DNA from: Bifidobacterium breve
GTDB lineage: Bacteria > Bacteroidota > Bacteroidia > Flavobacteriales > Flavobacteriaceae
DNA length: 37,960 bases
Assembly (NCBI GenBank): GCA_943326765.2
Contig: CALPUN020000002.1
Location: forward strand, 1 to 37,960
Reading direction: 5' to 3'
Under the pieces are notes generated by a model that worked only from the letters and a program-made list of their open reading frames with translations, was not told the DNA's origin and ran no database searches. The translations under genes and the position numbers were made by a program. Each line of letters opens with the position of its first letter. The stretch's first letter is position 1. Positions 25,022 to 35,330 of the stretch are shown here, piece by piece.

Positions 25022-26533
25022 TTACGAATTGGGGACGGGTAATGTAAACCACTTGGCTACCGTTTCTTCTTCTATTTTTTTAGCATTTTTATGAAGAAAC
25101 TCGTTTGATTTTGGGTTGTAAACATAATCGTTTGCCCATTCTTTATGATGCTTTGCTAATGCTTTAATACTAGTACATACGAATACTATTTCGGCGTTTG
25201 TAGTGGTTGGGTGAAACGACATCCGAATCCAACCCGGTTTTTGAATTAAATCACCCGAATCAATCTGACATACCAAGTTATGCGAAGTCACTTGATCTAC
25301 GTTCAACAAATAATGTCCATAGGTTCCGGCACAACTACAACCACCCCGGGTTTGAATACCAAATCGATCGTTGAGTAATTTTACCCCTAAATTAAAATGC
25401 AACTCCTCAATATAAAAAGAAATCACGCCTAATCGATCTTGGTGTTGGTTTGCTAAGATTTTAATATTCGCAATAGTTCCCAATTCAGAAAACACATACT
25501 GAACCAATTCGTGTTCTCGCTTTAGGATATTTTCAATACCCATTTGGTCCTTCAACTGAATGGCTAACGCGGTTCTGATGGCTTGTAAAAAACCGGGGGT
25601 TCCGCCATCTTCACGATCTTCAATATTGTCGATGTATTTGTGCTCGCCCCATGGATTTGTCCACGATACCGTACCTCCACCCGGATTATCCGGAACTCCA
25701 TTTCGGTACAATTTTTTATTAAAAATCAAGACTCCGGTGGTACCAGGTCCGCCTAAAAATTTATGTGGTGAAAAGAAAATGGCATCCAAATAACTTTCTG
25801 AATCTTCTGGATGCATGTCGATTTTTACATACGGCCCAGAACATGCAAAATCTACGAAACACAACCCATTATTTTGATGCATCAATTTGGCCACTTCATG
25901 ATACGGCGTTTTTATTCCGGTAACATTCGAACAGGATGTAATAGAAGCGATTTTTATGGTTCGATTCTTATATTTTTCCAATACTTTTTGAAAATTATTT
26001 AAGCAAAACAATCCTTTTTCACAAGCAGGAACAACCACAACATCGGCCATGGTTTCTAGCCAGGAGGTTTGATTGGAATGGTGTTCCATATGCGAAATGA
26101 AAACTATGGGTTTGTCGTCTTGCGGCAGCGTCGTATAAGGTTTCAAATTCTCGGGAACTTTCAATCCCAAAATGCGTTGAAATTTATTGACAACTCCTGT
26201 CATTCCGGTTCCATCTGTAATAATCACGTCATTCTCATTGGCATGTACATGGTGCTTGATAAGATGTCGGGCTTCATGATAAGCCAATGTCATCATTGTT
26301 CCTGTAACCGTAGTTTCGGTATGGGTATTGGCGACAAACGGACCGAAATCATTGCTTATTTTCTCCTCAATCGGACGGTACAAACGACCACTAGCAGTCC
26401 AATCAGTATAAATGATTTTTTTTGTTCCGAAAGGCGACTCAAATTCTTGATTAATTCCTATAATTTGATCGCGAAAAGGCTTGAAATACTGCTCTAATGC
26501 GTTTGGAAGATTAACTGTTGTGATGGCATTCAT
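25022..26533 (-). CDS. Class V aminotransferase / cysteine desulfurase-like PLP enzyme
   Basis: SPHKFLGGPGTTGVLIF (PLP Lys), HMEHHSNQTSW, RGGCSCAGTYGHYLL. Start revised from 26554 (TTG) to ATG 26533, because TACCTTTG at 26559-26552 fits a -7 element. Confidence 0.88.
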   Translation of the reverse strand: MNAITTVNLPNALEQYFKPFRDQIIGINQEFESPFGTKKIIYTDWTASGRLYRPIEEKISNDFGPFVANTHTETTVTGTMMTLAYHEARHLIKHHVHANENDVIITDGTGMTGVVNKFQRILGLKVPENLKPYTTLPQDDKPIVFISHMEHHSNQTSWLETMADVVVVPACEKGLFCLNNFQKVLEKYKNRTIKIASITSCSNVTGIKTPYHEVAKLMHQNNGLCFVDFACSGPYVKIDMHPEDSESYLDAIFFSPHKFLGGPGTTGVLIFNKKLYRNGVPDNPGGGTVSWTNPWGEHKYIDNIEDREDGGTPGFLQAIRTALAIQLKDQMGIENILKREHELVQYVFSELGTIANIKILANQHQDRLGVISFYIEELHFNLGVKLLNDRFGIQTRGGCSCAGTYGHYLLNVDQVTSHNLVCQIDSGDLIQKPGWIRMSFHPTTTNAEIVFVCTSIKALAKHHKEWANDYVYNPKSNEFLHKNAKKIEEETVAKWFTLPVPNS

Positions 26534-26656
26534 AATTGTTGCATTTGGCACCAAAGGTACATTTTTTTGATTTCGGAATTAGTGAAAACAATTGATTTTT
26601 TAGTATCCTATTTTAAGATTTACGGACTTATAGTCTTGCAAATCTTACAGTTATAT

Positions 26657-28075
26657 TTATATTCCAGCCGCAGCTTTGATTTCATCTATGATTCGAAACG
26701 CCAAAGCATCCGCTTTAGCTTGTGTTGGGGCTTCCGTATAAATTCGGATAATGGGTTCGGTATTCGATTTTCTTAAATGCACCCACTCGGTAGCGAAATC
26801 AATTTTCACACCATCTATCGTCGAGCTATTTTCGGAAGCGTATTTATTAGTCATTGCTTCTAAAATTGCATCCACATCAATTTGGGGAGTCAATTCGATT
26901 TTATTCTTACTCATATAATATTCAGGATATGAAGCACGTAAAGCAGAAACCGACATTTTTTTATTGGCCAAATGCGTTAAGAACAAAGCTACACCAACAA
27001 GGCTATCGCGACCGTAATGCAATTCGGGATAAATAATTCCACCATTGCCTTCACCACCGATAATCGCGTTATTTTTTTTCATCAATTCGACAACATTCAC
27101 TTCTCCAACGGCGCTGGCTTCGTAGTTTCCATGGTGCCAATTCGTCACGTCACGCAAGGCTCTGGAAGAAGACATATTGGAAACGGTATTGCCTGGTGTT
27201 TTACTCAAAACATAATCGGCACAAGCCACCAAAGTATATTCTTCCCCAAACATTTCGCCGTCTTCGCAAATGAAAGCCAAACGGTCAACATCGGGATCTA
27301 CTACGATTCCTAAATGCGCTTTTTCTTTTACGACTAATTCGGAAATATCGGTTAGATGTTCTTTCAAAGGTTCGGGATTGTGCGGAAAATGACCGTTAGG
27401 TTCACAATACAATTTTACTACTTCCACACCCATTAATTCTAATAATTTTGGGATGATAATACCGCCAGATGAATTCACTCCATCCACTACTACTTTGAAT
27501 TTAGCGGCTTTCACAGCATCGATATCCACCAATGGCAAGTTTAAAACTTCGTCAATATGAATGTCCATATAGGCATCGTTAGCGGTGATTTCACCCAAAC
27601 TATCCACATCCGAAAAATCAAAGGCTTCGGCGTCGGCAATTTGTAAAATCAATTCACCATTGGCACCACTTAAGAATTCCCCTTTTTCATTCAGTAATTT
27701 TAAAGCATTCCATTGTTTTGGATTGTGTGATGCGGTCAAGATAATACCCCCATCTGCTTTTTCTAAAGGAACCGCCACTTCAACAGTTGGTGTTGTTGAC
27801 AAGCCTAAATCAATAACATTGATACCCAAACCAATCAATGTATTTACGACCAAATTGTGAATCATTGGTCCCGAAATTCGGGCATCACGACCAATGACTA
27901 CCTTCAGTTTAGCTGGACTCTCTTCAGCTTCGCCTTGAGTTTCTTTTTTAGAATAGGTTTTCAACCAAGTACCATAAGCCGAAGCAAATTTTACCGCATC
28001 TACTGGAGTTAAGTTATCTCCAACTTTTCCGCCAATGGTTCCGCGAATTCCAGATATAGATTTTATTAAGGTCAT
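26657..28075 (-). CDS. glmM: Phosphoglucosamine mutase / phosphohexomutase
   Basis: GIRGTIGGKVGDNLTP, GIILTASHNPKQWNALKLL (catalytic Ser), DPDVDRLAFI, RKSNTEPIIRIYTEA. Confidence 0.93.
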   Translation of the reverse strand: MTLIKSISGIRGTIGGKVGDNLTPVDAVKFASAYGTWLKTYSKKETQGEAEESPAKLKVVIGRDARISGPMIHNLVVNTLIGLGINVIDLGLSTTPTVEVAVPLEKADGGIILTASHNPKQWNALKLLNEKGEFLSGANGELILQIADAEAFDFSDVDSLGEITANDAYMDIHIDEVLNLPLVDIDAVKAAKFKVVVDGVNSSGGIIIPKLLELMGVEVVKLYCEPNGHFPHNPEPLKEHLTDISELVVKEKAHLGIVVDPDVDRLAFICEDGEMFGEEYTLVACADYVLSKTPGNTVSNMSSSRALRDVTNWHHGNYEASAVGEVNVVELMKKNNAIIGGEGNGGIIYPELHYGRDSLVGVALFLTHLANKKMSVSALRASYPEYYMSKNKIELTPQIDVDAILEAMTNKYASENSSTIDGVKIDFATEWVHLRKSNTEPIIRIYTEAPTQAKADALAFRIIDEIKAAAGI

Positions 28076-28136
28076 TTTATTTACGATTTATGATATTAGA
28101 TTTACGATATACGACTTGCGATTTTGGGACAAATAT

Positions 28137-28178
28137 AATTGTTAATTGATAATTCTCAATTGATAATTGCTAATTGAT
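28137..28178. repeat. AT-rich intergenic repeat (AATTGATAATT-type)
   Basis: AATTGTTAATTGATAATTCTCAATTGATAATTGCTAATTGAT; similar units at 31462-31497 in inverse orientation. Confidence 0.6.
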
Positions 28179-28194
28179 GTGAGTTTCTTAACTT

Positions 28195-28800
28195 GTGCCT
28201 ATGAACTTTCTCGCCCACATCTATTTATCCGACAATAACGATTTGATTAAAATCGGCAACTTTATGGCCGATGGTATTCGGGGAAAAAACTACGAACATT
28301 TCCCTTCCGACATTCAAAAAGGCATCCTCTTACACCGCGAGATTGATACTTTTACGGATGCACATCCTCTATTCCGACAAAGTACCAAGCGACTTCATGA
28401 ACGCTACCATCATTATGCGGGAGTGATTGTCGATATTTTCTACGATCATTATTTGGCTAAAAATTGGGCAGCCTATTCCGAAGAAAAACTAGAGGATTTT
28501 GTAGCCCATTTTTACCAATCGCTACACGACAACTATGACCTGCTATCCGACCGTACCAAAGGGTTAATGCCCTACATGATCGAACACAATTGGCTGGTCA
28601 ATTACCAATACCAAGAAGGAATTGCTCGAATTCTATTACAAATGGATCGGCGTACCAACAATGAATCTAAAATGCAATACGCCGTGGCGGAATTGACTAG
28701 TTTTTATTCCGAATTTGAAGCAGAGTTTACTTCCTTTTTTCCAGAACTTATAAAGCATACTAACCAAAAACTGCAAACATTAGGAAAGCTAGATTTCTAG
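28195..28800 (+). CDS. ACP phosphodiesterase-like protein (AcpH family)
   Basis: NFLAHIYLSDNNDLIKIGNFMADGIRG...GILLHREIDTFTDAHPLFRQSTKRL...VDIFYDHYLAKNW. ATG at 28201 (MNFLAH) is a likely start. Confidence 0.9.
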   Translation: MPMNFLAHIYLSDNNDLIKIGNFMADGIRGKNYEHFPSDIQKGILLHREIDTFTDAHPLFRQSTKRLHERYHHYAGVIVDIFYDHYLAKNWAAYSEEKLEDFVAHFYQSLHDNYDLLSDRTKGLMPYMIEHNWLVNYQYQEGIARILLQMDRRTNNESKMQYAVAELTSFYSEFEAEFTSFFPELIKHTNQKLQTLGKLDF

Positions 28801-28841
28801 TTTCATTGCTTTTTGTTACGGTTGGATTTTAAACAAAAACT

Positions 28842-29510
28842 ATGTCTTTTATACCCGAATTAGAAGCCGCTTTGGAAGCCTGTCGAAGTCCTGAAATGGC
28901 ACTTCCCATGGAAAAATACATGAAAAATAAATTTTCTTTTTTCGGAATTAAAACCGACAAACGAAGATGCTTGTTCCATGCCGTTTGGAAGCATAATCAG
29001 GAGGAAGTCGACACCCATTCGCGTGAAATTGCACTGGCGCTATACACCAAAAAAGAGCGCGAATTTCACTATTGCGCGGTAGAAATCTTAATTAAAAACT
29101 TGAAGAAGAAGTTCGTTCTTGAAGATATCCTTTGGATAGAAAAAATAATCTGTACCAACTCGTGGTGGGACACGGTGGATTCCATCTCGAAATACATTTT
29201 GGGTATCTATTTGCAACAGTTTCCACAACAAATCCCGATGGTTATTAAACGTTTTTCCAACGCCGAAAATAGCTGGTTGAACCGCGCTGCTATATTGTTT
29301 CAATTGAGCTACAAAGAAAAAACAAATGCCGAACTGCTTTTTTCGGAATGTATAAAACACAGCCATTCTAAAGAATTCTTCATTCAAAAAGCCATTGGCT
29401 GGGCGTTGCGAGACTATGGGCGGTTTCATCCCGAGGCGGTGAAAAAGTTTGTAAAAGAGCATGCCCTAAAACCACTCAGCCAAAAAGAAGCATTAAAAAA
29501 CATTTCTTAA
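28842..29510 (+). CDS. DNA alkylation repair protein (AlkD-like HEAT-repeat)
   Basis: MEKYMKNKFSFFGIKTDKRR, SWWDTVDSISKYILG, NSWLNRAAILFQLSYKEKT, IGWALRDYGRFHPEAVKKFV. Confidence 0.92.
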   Translation: MSFIPELEAALEACRSPEMALPMEKYMKNKFSFFGIKTDKRRCLFHAVWKHNQEEVDTHSREIALALYTKKEREFHYCAVEILIKNLKKKFVLEDILWIEKIICTNSWWDTVDSISKYILGIYLQQFPQQIPMVIKRFSNAENSWLNRAAILFQLSYKEKTNAELLFSECIKHSHSKEFFIQKAIGWALRDYGRFHPEAVKKFVKEHALKPLSQKEALKNIS

Positions 29511-29549
29511 AATCAAATTAGTAGTAATTTAGCACTTTCATCAAAAAAA

Positions 29550-31334
29550 ATGTTTCAAAAACTCGTTCGCTATCTTGAAAGTCTGATTGCTTGGTCGCAA
29601 ACTAAGTTAAGCAACAAGCAATTCATTTTCTTGTCAAGTGTACTAGTCGGCATTTCCTCAGCCTTGGCAGTAATCGTCTTGAAAACCTTTGCGCATTGGG
29701 TTTTTGTATTTGCTACTTCCATTAATGCGACTTTAAAATTAAGTTTCATCAACAGTCTTTTACCCATTATCGGAATCCTATTAACCGTTTTTGTGGTCAA
29801 AAAATTCCTCGGCGGCACCATCGAAAAAGGCACCTCGCAAATTTTATTTGCTGTAGCTCAAAAAGCGAGTATCATTCCCAAAAAGCAAATGTATGCCCAA
29901 ATTATAACGAGTTCCCTAACCGTAGGTTTGGGTGGTTCGGCAGGTTTGGAAAGTCCAATAGTCATTACCGGTGCGGCTTTCGGATCCAATTATGCTCAAA
30001 GATACAAACTCAGTTACAAAGACCGTACGCTTTTAATTGGTTGTGGTGTTGCGGCCGGAATTGCCGCTGCGTTCAACGCTCCGATTGCTGGTGTTCTCTT
30101 TGCTATCGAAGTTTTATTAGTCGATGTCAGCATCTCTGCTTTCACTCCCATTATGATTGCTGCTGCCACAGGTGCCTTAGTGTCGGCAATAGCTTTGGAC
30201 GAATCCATCTTATTGAACTTCGACCAAAAACAAACCTTCAACTACCACAACATTCCATACTATATTTTGTTGGGCTTGTTCACCGGATTTATTTCGGTGT
30301 ATTATTCCCGGAATTTCCAACGCACCGAACATCTATTTACGCGCTTGCGATTCAAACCCTACAAAAAAGCGATCTTCGGTGCATCCATTCTGGCAATTAT
30401 CATTTTCGTTTTTCCAACCCTTTTTGGAGAAGGATATGAAAGCATTCGCATCTTATCCGAAAATGACCCGGGACAATTACTAGAAAATACCCTTTTCAGT
30501 AGCTTCCGAAACAATGGTCTAGTTTTGCTTCTCTTTATTGGATTAACGATGCTACTCAAAGTTTTCGCTACCGGAATTACCCTAGGAAGTGGCGGTAATG
30601 GTGGTAATTTTGCGCCATCGCTATTTTTAGGTTCCTACGCTGGGTTCCTATTTTCCAAAACGCTAAATGCTATCGGAATCACCCATTTGCCCACTAGCAA
30701 TTTTACGATGGTGGGTATGGCGGGCATCTTGAGTGGCTTATTTCATGCACCCTTAACGGCTATCTTTCTTATCGCAGAAATAACCGGTGGGTACGATTTG
30801 ATGATTCCGCTGATGATTGTCTCTTCCATCAGTTTTGCGATTTCAAAAAAATTCGAAAGACATTCCCTCGACGTTAAGAGTTTAGCAAAAAAAGGCCATG
30901 CCTTCACCAACAACAAAGACAAAAATATCCTATCGACATTAGAAACCGAAAAGATTATTCAATCCGATTATTTAACAATCTCCCCCGACGAGAACCTAGA
31001 GAAACTCGTCGATTTGATTTCCCATTCCAACCAAGTTATTTTTGCCGTTGTCGATACCGAAAATAAACTGATTGGAATTGTTCATTTCAACGACATTCGC
31101 GAAATTATTTTTAGTGCGTTCAAAGTAAAATACACCCTGGTTCGTGAAATTATGACTCCGCCCATAGAAGTCGTTTATCCACTCGACAATATGGAAACGG
31201 TGATGCATAAATTCGAGAACAGTAAAGTCACTTTTTTACCCGTTTTGAAAAACGAAAAATTCTTCGGTTTCATCTCCAAAGCCACTGCCCTAGAAGCCTA
31301 CCGCGAAAAATTAAAAGCGATGACCATAGAGTAA
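29550..31334 (+). CDS. ClC-family chloride channel/antiporter with C-terminal CBS domains
   Basis: GLGGSAGLESPIVITGAAFGS, GVAAGIAAAFNAPIAGVLFAIE, LGSGGNGGNFAPSLFLG; CBS pair at the C-terminus. Confidence 0.94.
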   Translation: MFQKLVRYLESLIAWSQTKLSNKQFIFLSSVLVGISSALAVIVLKTFAHWVFVFATSINATLKLSFINSLLPIIGILLTVFVVKKFLGGTIEKGTSQILFAVAQKASIIPKKQMYAQIITSSLTVGLGGSAGLESPIVITGAAFGSNYAQRYKLSYKDRTLLIGCGVAAGIAAAFNAPIAGVLFAIEVLLVDVSISAFTPIMIAAATGALVSAIALDESILLNFDQKQTFNYHNIPYYILLGLFTGFISVYYSRNFQRTEHLFTRLRFKPYKKAIFGASILAIIIFVFPTLFGEGYESIRILSENDPGQLLENTLFSSFRNNGLVLLLFIGLTMLLKVFATGITLGSGGNGGNFAPSLFLGSYAGFLFSKTLNAIGITHLPTSNFTMVGMAGILSGLFHAPLTAIFLIAEITGGYDLMIPLMIVSSISFAISKKFERHSLDVKSLAKKGHAFTNNKDKNILSTLETEKIIQSDYLTISPDENLEKLVDLISHSNQVIFAVVDTENKLIGIVHFNDIREIIFSAFKVKYTLVREIMTPPIEVVYPLDNMETVMHKFENSKVTFLPVLKNEKFFGFISKATALEAYREKLKAMTIE

Positions 31335-31366
31335 TTGCTAATGGATAATGGCCCATTGATCATTAT

Positions 31367-31451
31367 CTAGGAGCTTGATCCAGCTGTCCACTACTATCTT
31401 TTGCGCCGAACACCGGCACAAAAGGATAACCGTTCCCATCTGGGCTAGGGC
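31367..31451 (-). repeat. Structured intergenic repeat, copy A
   Basis: Minus strand GCCCTAGCCCAGATGGGAACGGTTATCCTTTTGTGCCGGTGTTCGGCGCAAAAGATAGTAGTGGACAGCTGGATCAAGCTCCTAG; homologous to 34399..34486. Confidence 0.85.
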
Positions 31452-31461
31452 ATCCCATTTC

Positions 31462-31497
31462 TTAATTATTAATTGTCAATTATCAATTGTTCATTAG
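31462..31497. repeat. AT-rich intergenic repeat (TTAATTATTAATTGTCAATTATCAATTG)
   Basis: Reverse-complement relationship to the AATTGATAATTG units at 28137-28178. Confidence 0.55.
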
Positions 31498-31509
31498 CAT
31501 TTGAAATCC

Positions 31510-31517
31510 TACCTTTG
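31510..31517 (+). promoter_or_regulatory. Flavobacterial uvrA promoter -7 element (TACCTTTG)
   Basis: Exact TAnnTTTG; TTG at 31487-31489 gives a 20-nt spacer. Confidence 0.7.
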
Positions 31518-31534
31518 CGTTTTCCGAAAAAATC

Positions 31535-34366
31535 ATGCTAGATACCGAAAATACTATTGAAGTCTTAGGAGCACGGGTTCACAACCTCAAAAACATAGAC
31601 ATTTCTATTCCTAGAGAAAAATTGGTGGTCATCACCGGACTTTCGGGTTCCGGAAAATCGTCCTTAGCTTTTGATACTATTTACGCCGAAGGACAACGTC
31701 GGTATGTGGAAACGTTTTCTGCCTATGCCCGACAATTCCTGGGCGGATTGGAACGCCCGGATGTTGACAAAATTGACGGACTTTCCCCAGTAATTGCTAT
31801 CGAACAAAAAACGACCAGCAAAAGTCCACGTTCTACTGTGGGAACCATTACCGAAGTCTACGATTTCCTGCGATTGCTTTTTGCGCGTGCCGGAGAAGCC
31901 TTCAGCTACAACACTGGAGAAAAAATGGTGAGCTATAACGACGAGCAAATTAAGGCTTTGATTACCGAAAATTATATCGGAAAAAGAATCAATATTTTAG
32001 CGCCAGTCATTCGAGCAAGAAAAGGGCATTACGGCGAATTGTTTCAACAAATCGCCAAACAAGGTTTTCTAAAAGTACGCGTCAACGGTGAGGTTAAAGA
32101 CATTACGGTCGGAATGAAATTAGACCGCTACAAAACCCACGATATCGAAATTGTAATTGATCGAATGTTGGTGGAAGCAACACCCGAAAATGAAAAACGC
32201 TTGTCGGAAAGCATTCAAACTGCGATGTATCACGGTGAAAACATCTTGATGGTTTTGGAGCAAGACAGCAGTGAGATTCGTTTTTTTAGCCGGAATTTGA
32301 TGTGCCCATCCACTGGAATTTCCTATCAAAATCCGGAGCCGAATTTGTTTTCCTTCAACTCCCCAAAAGGCGCTTGCGAACACTGCAAAGGTTTGGGAAC
32401 CATTCACGAAATCAATCTAAAAAAGATCATTCCCAATCCGAAACTCTCTATTAAGAACGGAGGTTTTCTTCCGCTTGGCGAATATAAAAGCACTTGGATT
32501 TTCAAACAATTAGAAATTATTGGGGAAAAATTCGGATTCAAAATTACCGATGCCATTGAGTCGATTCCCGAAGAAGCCTTGGAAATGATTTTGCACGGTG
32601 GTAAAGAAAAATTCGCGGTCGAATCAAAAACACTAGGGATAACCAAAGAATATAAAATTGAGTTTGAAGGCATTTCGCATTTCATCAAAAATCAATTCGA
32701 CGAAAGCAGTTCCACGAGCATCAAACGCTGGGCAAAAGAGTTCATGGACGAAATTGAATGTCCGGTTTGCGAAGGCTCTCGTTTGAAAAAAGAAGCACTG
32801 TATTTTAAAATTGAAAATCAAAACATTCACGATTTATCGGGTATGGATATTTCCGATTTGACCGTTTGGTTTGACGAACTGGAAAAATCATTAACCGAAA
32901 AACAAAAACGCATCGGTACCGAAGTGATCAAAGAAATTAAAGATCGCTTGCACTTTTTAGTCAATGTTGGCCTCGATTATTTGTCGATCAACCGCAGTTC
33001 CAAATCCCTTTCGGGCGGTGAAGCACAACGCATTCGTTTGGCTACCCAAATAGGATCACAACTCGTGGGCGTGTTGTATATTTTAGACGAACCGAGTATT
33101 GGTTTGCATCAAAGAGACAATGACAAATTGATTCATTCCTTAGAGCAACTGCGCGATATTGGCAACTCGGTCATCGTAGTAGAACATGATAAAGACATGA
33201 TTCTTCGCGCTGATTATGTGATTGATATTGGACCTAAAGCAGGCAAATTCGGTGGTGAAATCATTAGTATCGGAACACCGGCAGAAACGTTACAACACCA
33301 TACGTTAACCGCACAATATTTAAATGGGGAACTGGAAATTGCAGTTCCAAAAAAACGCCGTGAAGGCAACGGAAAATTCCTAAAACTGACGGGTGCTACT
33401 GGAAACAACTTAAAAAACGTGAGTATCGAATTGCCATTAGGGCAACTCATTTGCGTCACTGGAGTTTCGGGCAGCGGCAAATCGACATTGATAAATGAAA
33501 CGCTGTACCCGATTTTGAATGCTTATTATTTCAATGGGGTCAAGAAACCGAAACCGTACAAAAAAATTGAAGGATTGGAGCATATCGACAAAGTGATTGC
33601 TATTGATCAAAGTCCGATTGGACGTACCCCGCGATCCAATCCAGCAACCTATACGGATGTGTTTTCTGAAATTCGCGCCCTTTATACGATGACTTCCGAA
33701 AGCATGATTCGGGGGTATAAAGCCGGACGTTTTAGTTTTAATGTGAAAGGCGGACGTTGTGAAACCTGCGAAGGTTCGGGCGTTCGAACGATAGAAATGA
33801 ACTTTCTACCCGATGTGTATGTGGAATGTGAAACCTGTCAAGGCAAGCGTTTCAATAGAGAAACATTGGAAATTCGGTACAAAGGCAAATCGATTTCGGA
33901 TGTGTTGAACATGACCGTTGACGAAGCCGTTCCTTTTTTTGAGAACATTCCGAAAATCTACCGCAAAATCAAAACCATTCAAGATGTTGGTTTGGGATAT
34001 ATTACGTTGGGGCAACAAAGCACGACGCTTTCGGGTGGCGAAGCACAGCGGATTAAATTGGCGGGGGAATTGGCTAAGAAAGATACGGGAAATACGTTTT
34101 ACATTTTGGACGAACCCACGACTGGATTGCATTTTGAAGACATTCGGGTGTTGATGGAAGTCATCAATAAATTAGTAGATAAAGGCAACACCATCTTAAT
34201 CATTGAACACAATATGGACGTGATTAAGTTGGCCGACTACATTATCGATATTGGTCCCGAAGGTGGAAAAGGCGGCGGTGAAGTTGTCGCGAAAGGAACT
34301 CCAGAGGAAATCGTGAAGAATAAAAAAAGCTATACGGCAGAGTTTTTGAAAAAAGAGTTATTTTAG
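31535..34366 (+). CDS. uvrA: Excinuclease ABC subunit A
   Basis: 943 aa; two ABC ATPase modules ([40 protein letters not shown]), zinc motifs CEHCKGLG and [20 protein letters not shown] / [12 protein letters not shown]. Confidence 0.98.
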   Translation: MLDTENTIEVLGARVHNLKNIDISIPREKLVVITGLSGSGKSSLAFDTIYAEGQRRYVETFSAYARQFLGGLERPDVDKIDGLSPVIAIEQKTTSKSPRSTVGTITEVYDFLRLLFARAGEAFSYNTGEKMVSYNDEQIKALITENYIGKRINILAPVIRARKGHYGELFQQIAKQGFLKVRVNGEVKDITVGMKLDRYKTHDIEIVIDRMLVEATPENEKRLSESIQTAMYHGENILMVLEQDSSEIRFFSRNLMCPSTGISYQNPEPNLFSFNSPKGACEHCKGLGTIHEINLKKIIPNPKLSIKNGGFLPLGEYKSTWIFKQLEIIGEKFGFKITDAIESIPEEALEMILHGGKEKFAVESKTLGITKEYKIEFEGISHFIKNQFDESSSTSIKRWAKEFMDEIECPVCEGSRLKKEALYFKIENQNIHDLSGMDISDLTVWFDELEKSLTEKQKRIGTEVIKEIKDRLHFLVNVGLDYLSINRSSKSLSGGEAQRIRLATQIGSQLVGVLYILDEPSIGLHQRDNDKLIHSLEQLRDIGNSVIVVEHDKDMILRADYVIDIGPKAGKFGGEIISIGTPAETLQHHTLTAQYLNGELEIAVPKKRREGNGKFLKLTGATGNNLKNVSIELPLGQLICVTGVSGSGKSTLINETLYPILNAYYFNGVKKPKPYKKIEGLEHIDKVIAIDQSPIGRTPRSNPATYTDVFSEIRALYTMTSESMIRGYKAGRFSFNVKGGRCETCEGSGVRTIEMNFLPDVYVECETCQGKRFNRETLEIRYKGKSISDVLNMTVDEAVPFFENIPKIYRKIKTIQDVGLGYITLGQQSTTLSGGEAQRIKLAGELAKKDTGNTFYILDEPTTGLHFEDIRVLMEVINKLVDKGNTILIIEHNMDVIKLADYIIDIGPEGGKGGGEVVAKGTPEEIVKNKKSYTAEFLKKELF

Positions 34367-34398
34367 CACGCTTGTTCTATTGTGAATTGAAAACGAGA

Positions 34399-34486
34399 GC
34401 CCTAGCCCAGATTGTAGCGGAAATCCTTTTGTGACGGGGTTCGGCACAAAAGATTGCAACGAAAAGCTGGAACCAGCTGCTAATTC
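34399..34486 (+). repeat. Structured intergenic repeat, copy B
   Basis: GCCCTAGCCCAGATTGTAGCGGAAATCCTTTTGTGACGGGGTTCGGCACAAAAGATTGCAACGAAAAGCTGGAACCAGCTGCTAATTC; aligns to copy A over its whole length. Confidence 0.85.
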
Positions 34487-34554
34487 TTCGACTGTGATTA
34501 GGAACCAAAAAAATAGTACAACAACATAATTGTCAATGATTAATTAAAAAGAAG

Positions 34555-35283
34555 ATGAGATTAGAAGATTTTGATAATGACGAAGACAAAGTTATTCAAG
34601 ACAAGTTGAAACAAAAAACCTGGAACGAGATTCGAACCAATGACAGTTGGGCGATTTTTAAAATCATGTCGGAGTTCGTAAATGGGTATGAAAATATGGG
34701 TCGGATTGGACCTTGCGTATCAATTTTTGGATCGGCGCGCACCAAACCAGAAGATCCGTTTTATTTGTTAGCCGAAAAAATTGCGTTCAAAATCAGCAAA
34801 GCGGGGTATGGTGTAATTACGGGTGGCGGACCTGGCATTATGGAAGCGAGTAACAAAGGCGCCCATTTTGGTGGCGGGACTTCGGTGGGTTTGAATATCG
34901 AATTGCCTTTTGAGCAACATTTCAATCCTTATATTGATCGCGATAAGAATTTGAACTTCGATTATTTCTTTGTACGCAAAGTAATGTTCGTTAAATATTC
35001 ACAAGGTTTTGTAGTGATGCCCGGTGGTTTCGGAACTTTAGACGAAATGTTTGAAGCGATGACTTTAATTCAAACCAAGAAAATTGCGAAGTTTCCGATT
35101 ATCTTAGTGGGTACTGAATTTTGGTCGGGATTGATTGACTGGATCAAAACCGTTATGGTAGCACGCGAAAAAACGGTAAGTGAAAAAGACCTAGATCTGT
35201 TTAAAATCGTTGATACCGAGGACGAAGTATTGGATGTGTTGGATAAATTCTACAAAAAATACGATTTGAGTCCGAATTTCTAA
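34555..35283 (+). CDS. LOG-family (TIGR00730-type) Rossmann-fold protein
   Basis: SIFGSARTKPEDPFY, GYGVITGGGPGIMEASNKGA, MPGGFGTLDEMFEAMTLIQTKKI (PGGxGTxxE). Confidence 0.95.
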   Translation: MRLEDFDNDEDKVIQDKLKQKTWNEIRTNDSWAIFKIMSEFVNGYENMGRIGPCVSIFGSARTKPEDPFYLLAEKIAFKISKAGYGVITGGGPGIMEASNKGAHFGGGTSVGLNIELPFEQHFNPYIDRDKNLNFDYFFVRKVMFVKYSQGFVVMPGGFGTLDEMFEAMTLIQTKKIAKFPIILVGTEFWSGLIDWIKTVMVAREKTVSEKDLDLFKIVDTEDEVLDVLDKFYKKYDLSPNF

Positions 35284-35330
35284 ACAAAAACCTTGATTTC
35301 GTTTCGTTATTAATCTCATGCAAGAACTAA

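Noticed and set aside
26069-26497. 142-aa plus-strand ORF
   Set aside because: Antisense to the class V aminotransferase, no domain seen.
30041-30439. 132-aa plus-strand Cys/His-rich ORF
   Set aside because: Alternate frame of the ClC gene; Cys richness comes from the Gly/Ala-rich codons of the real frame.
31664-34154. Multiple ORFs inside uvrA (for example 32404..32688, 33214..33480, 33806..34132, 33918..34154)
   Set aside because: Antisense or alternate frames of a full-length UvrA.
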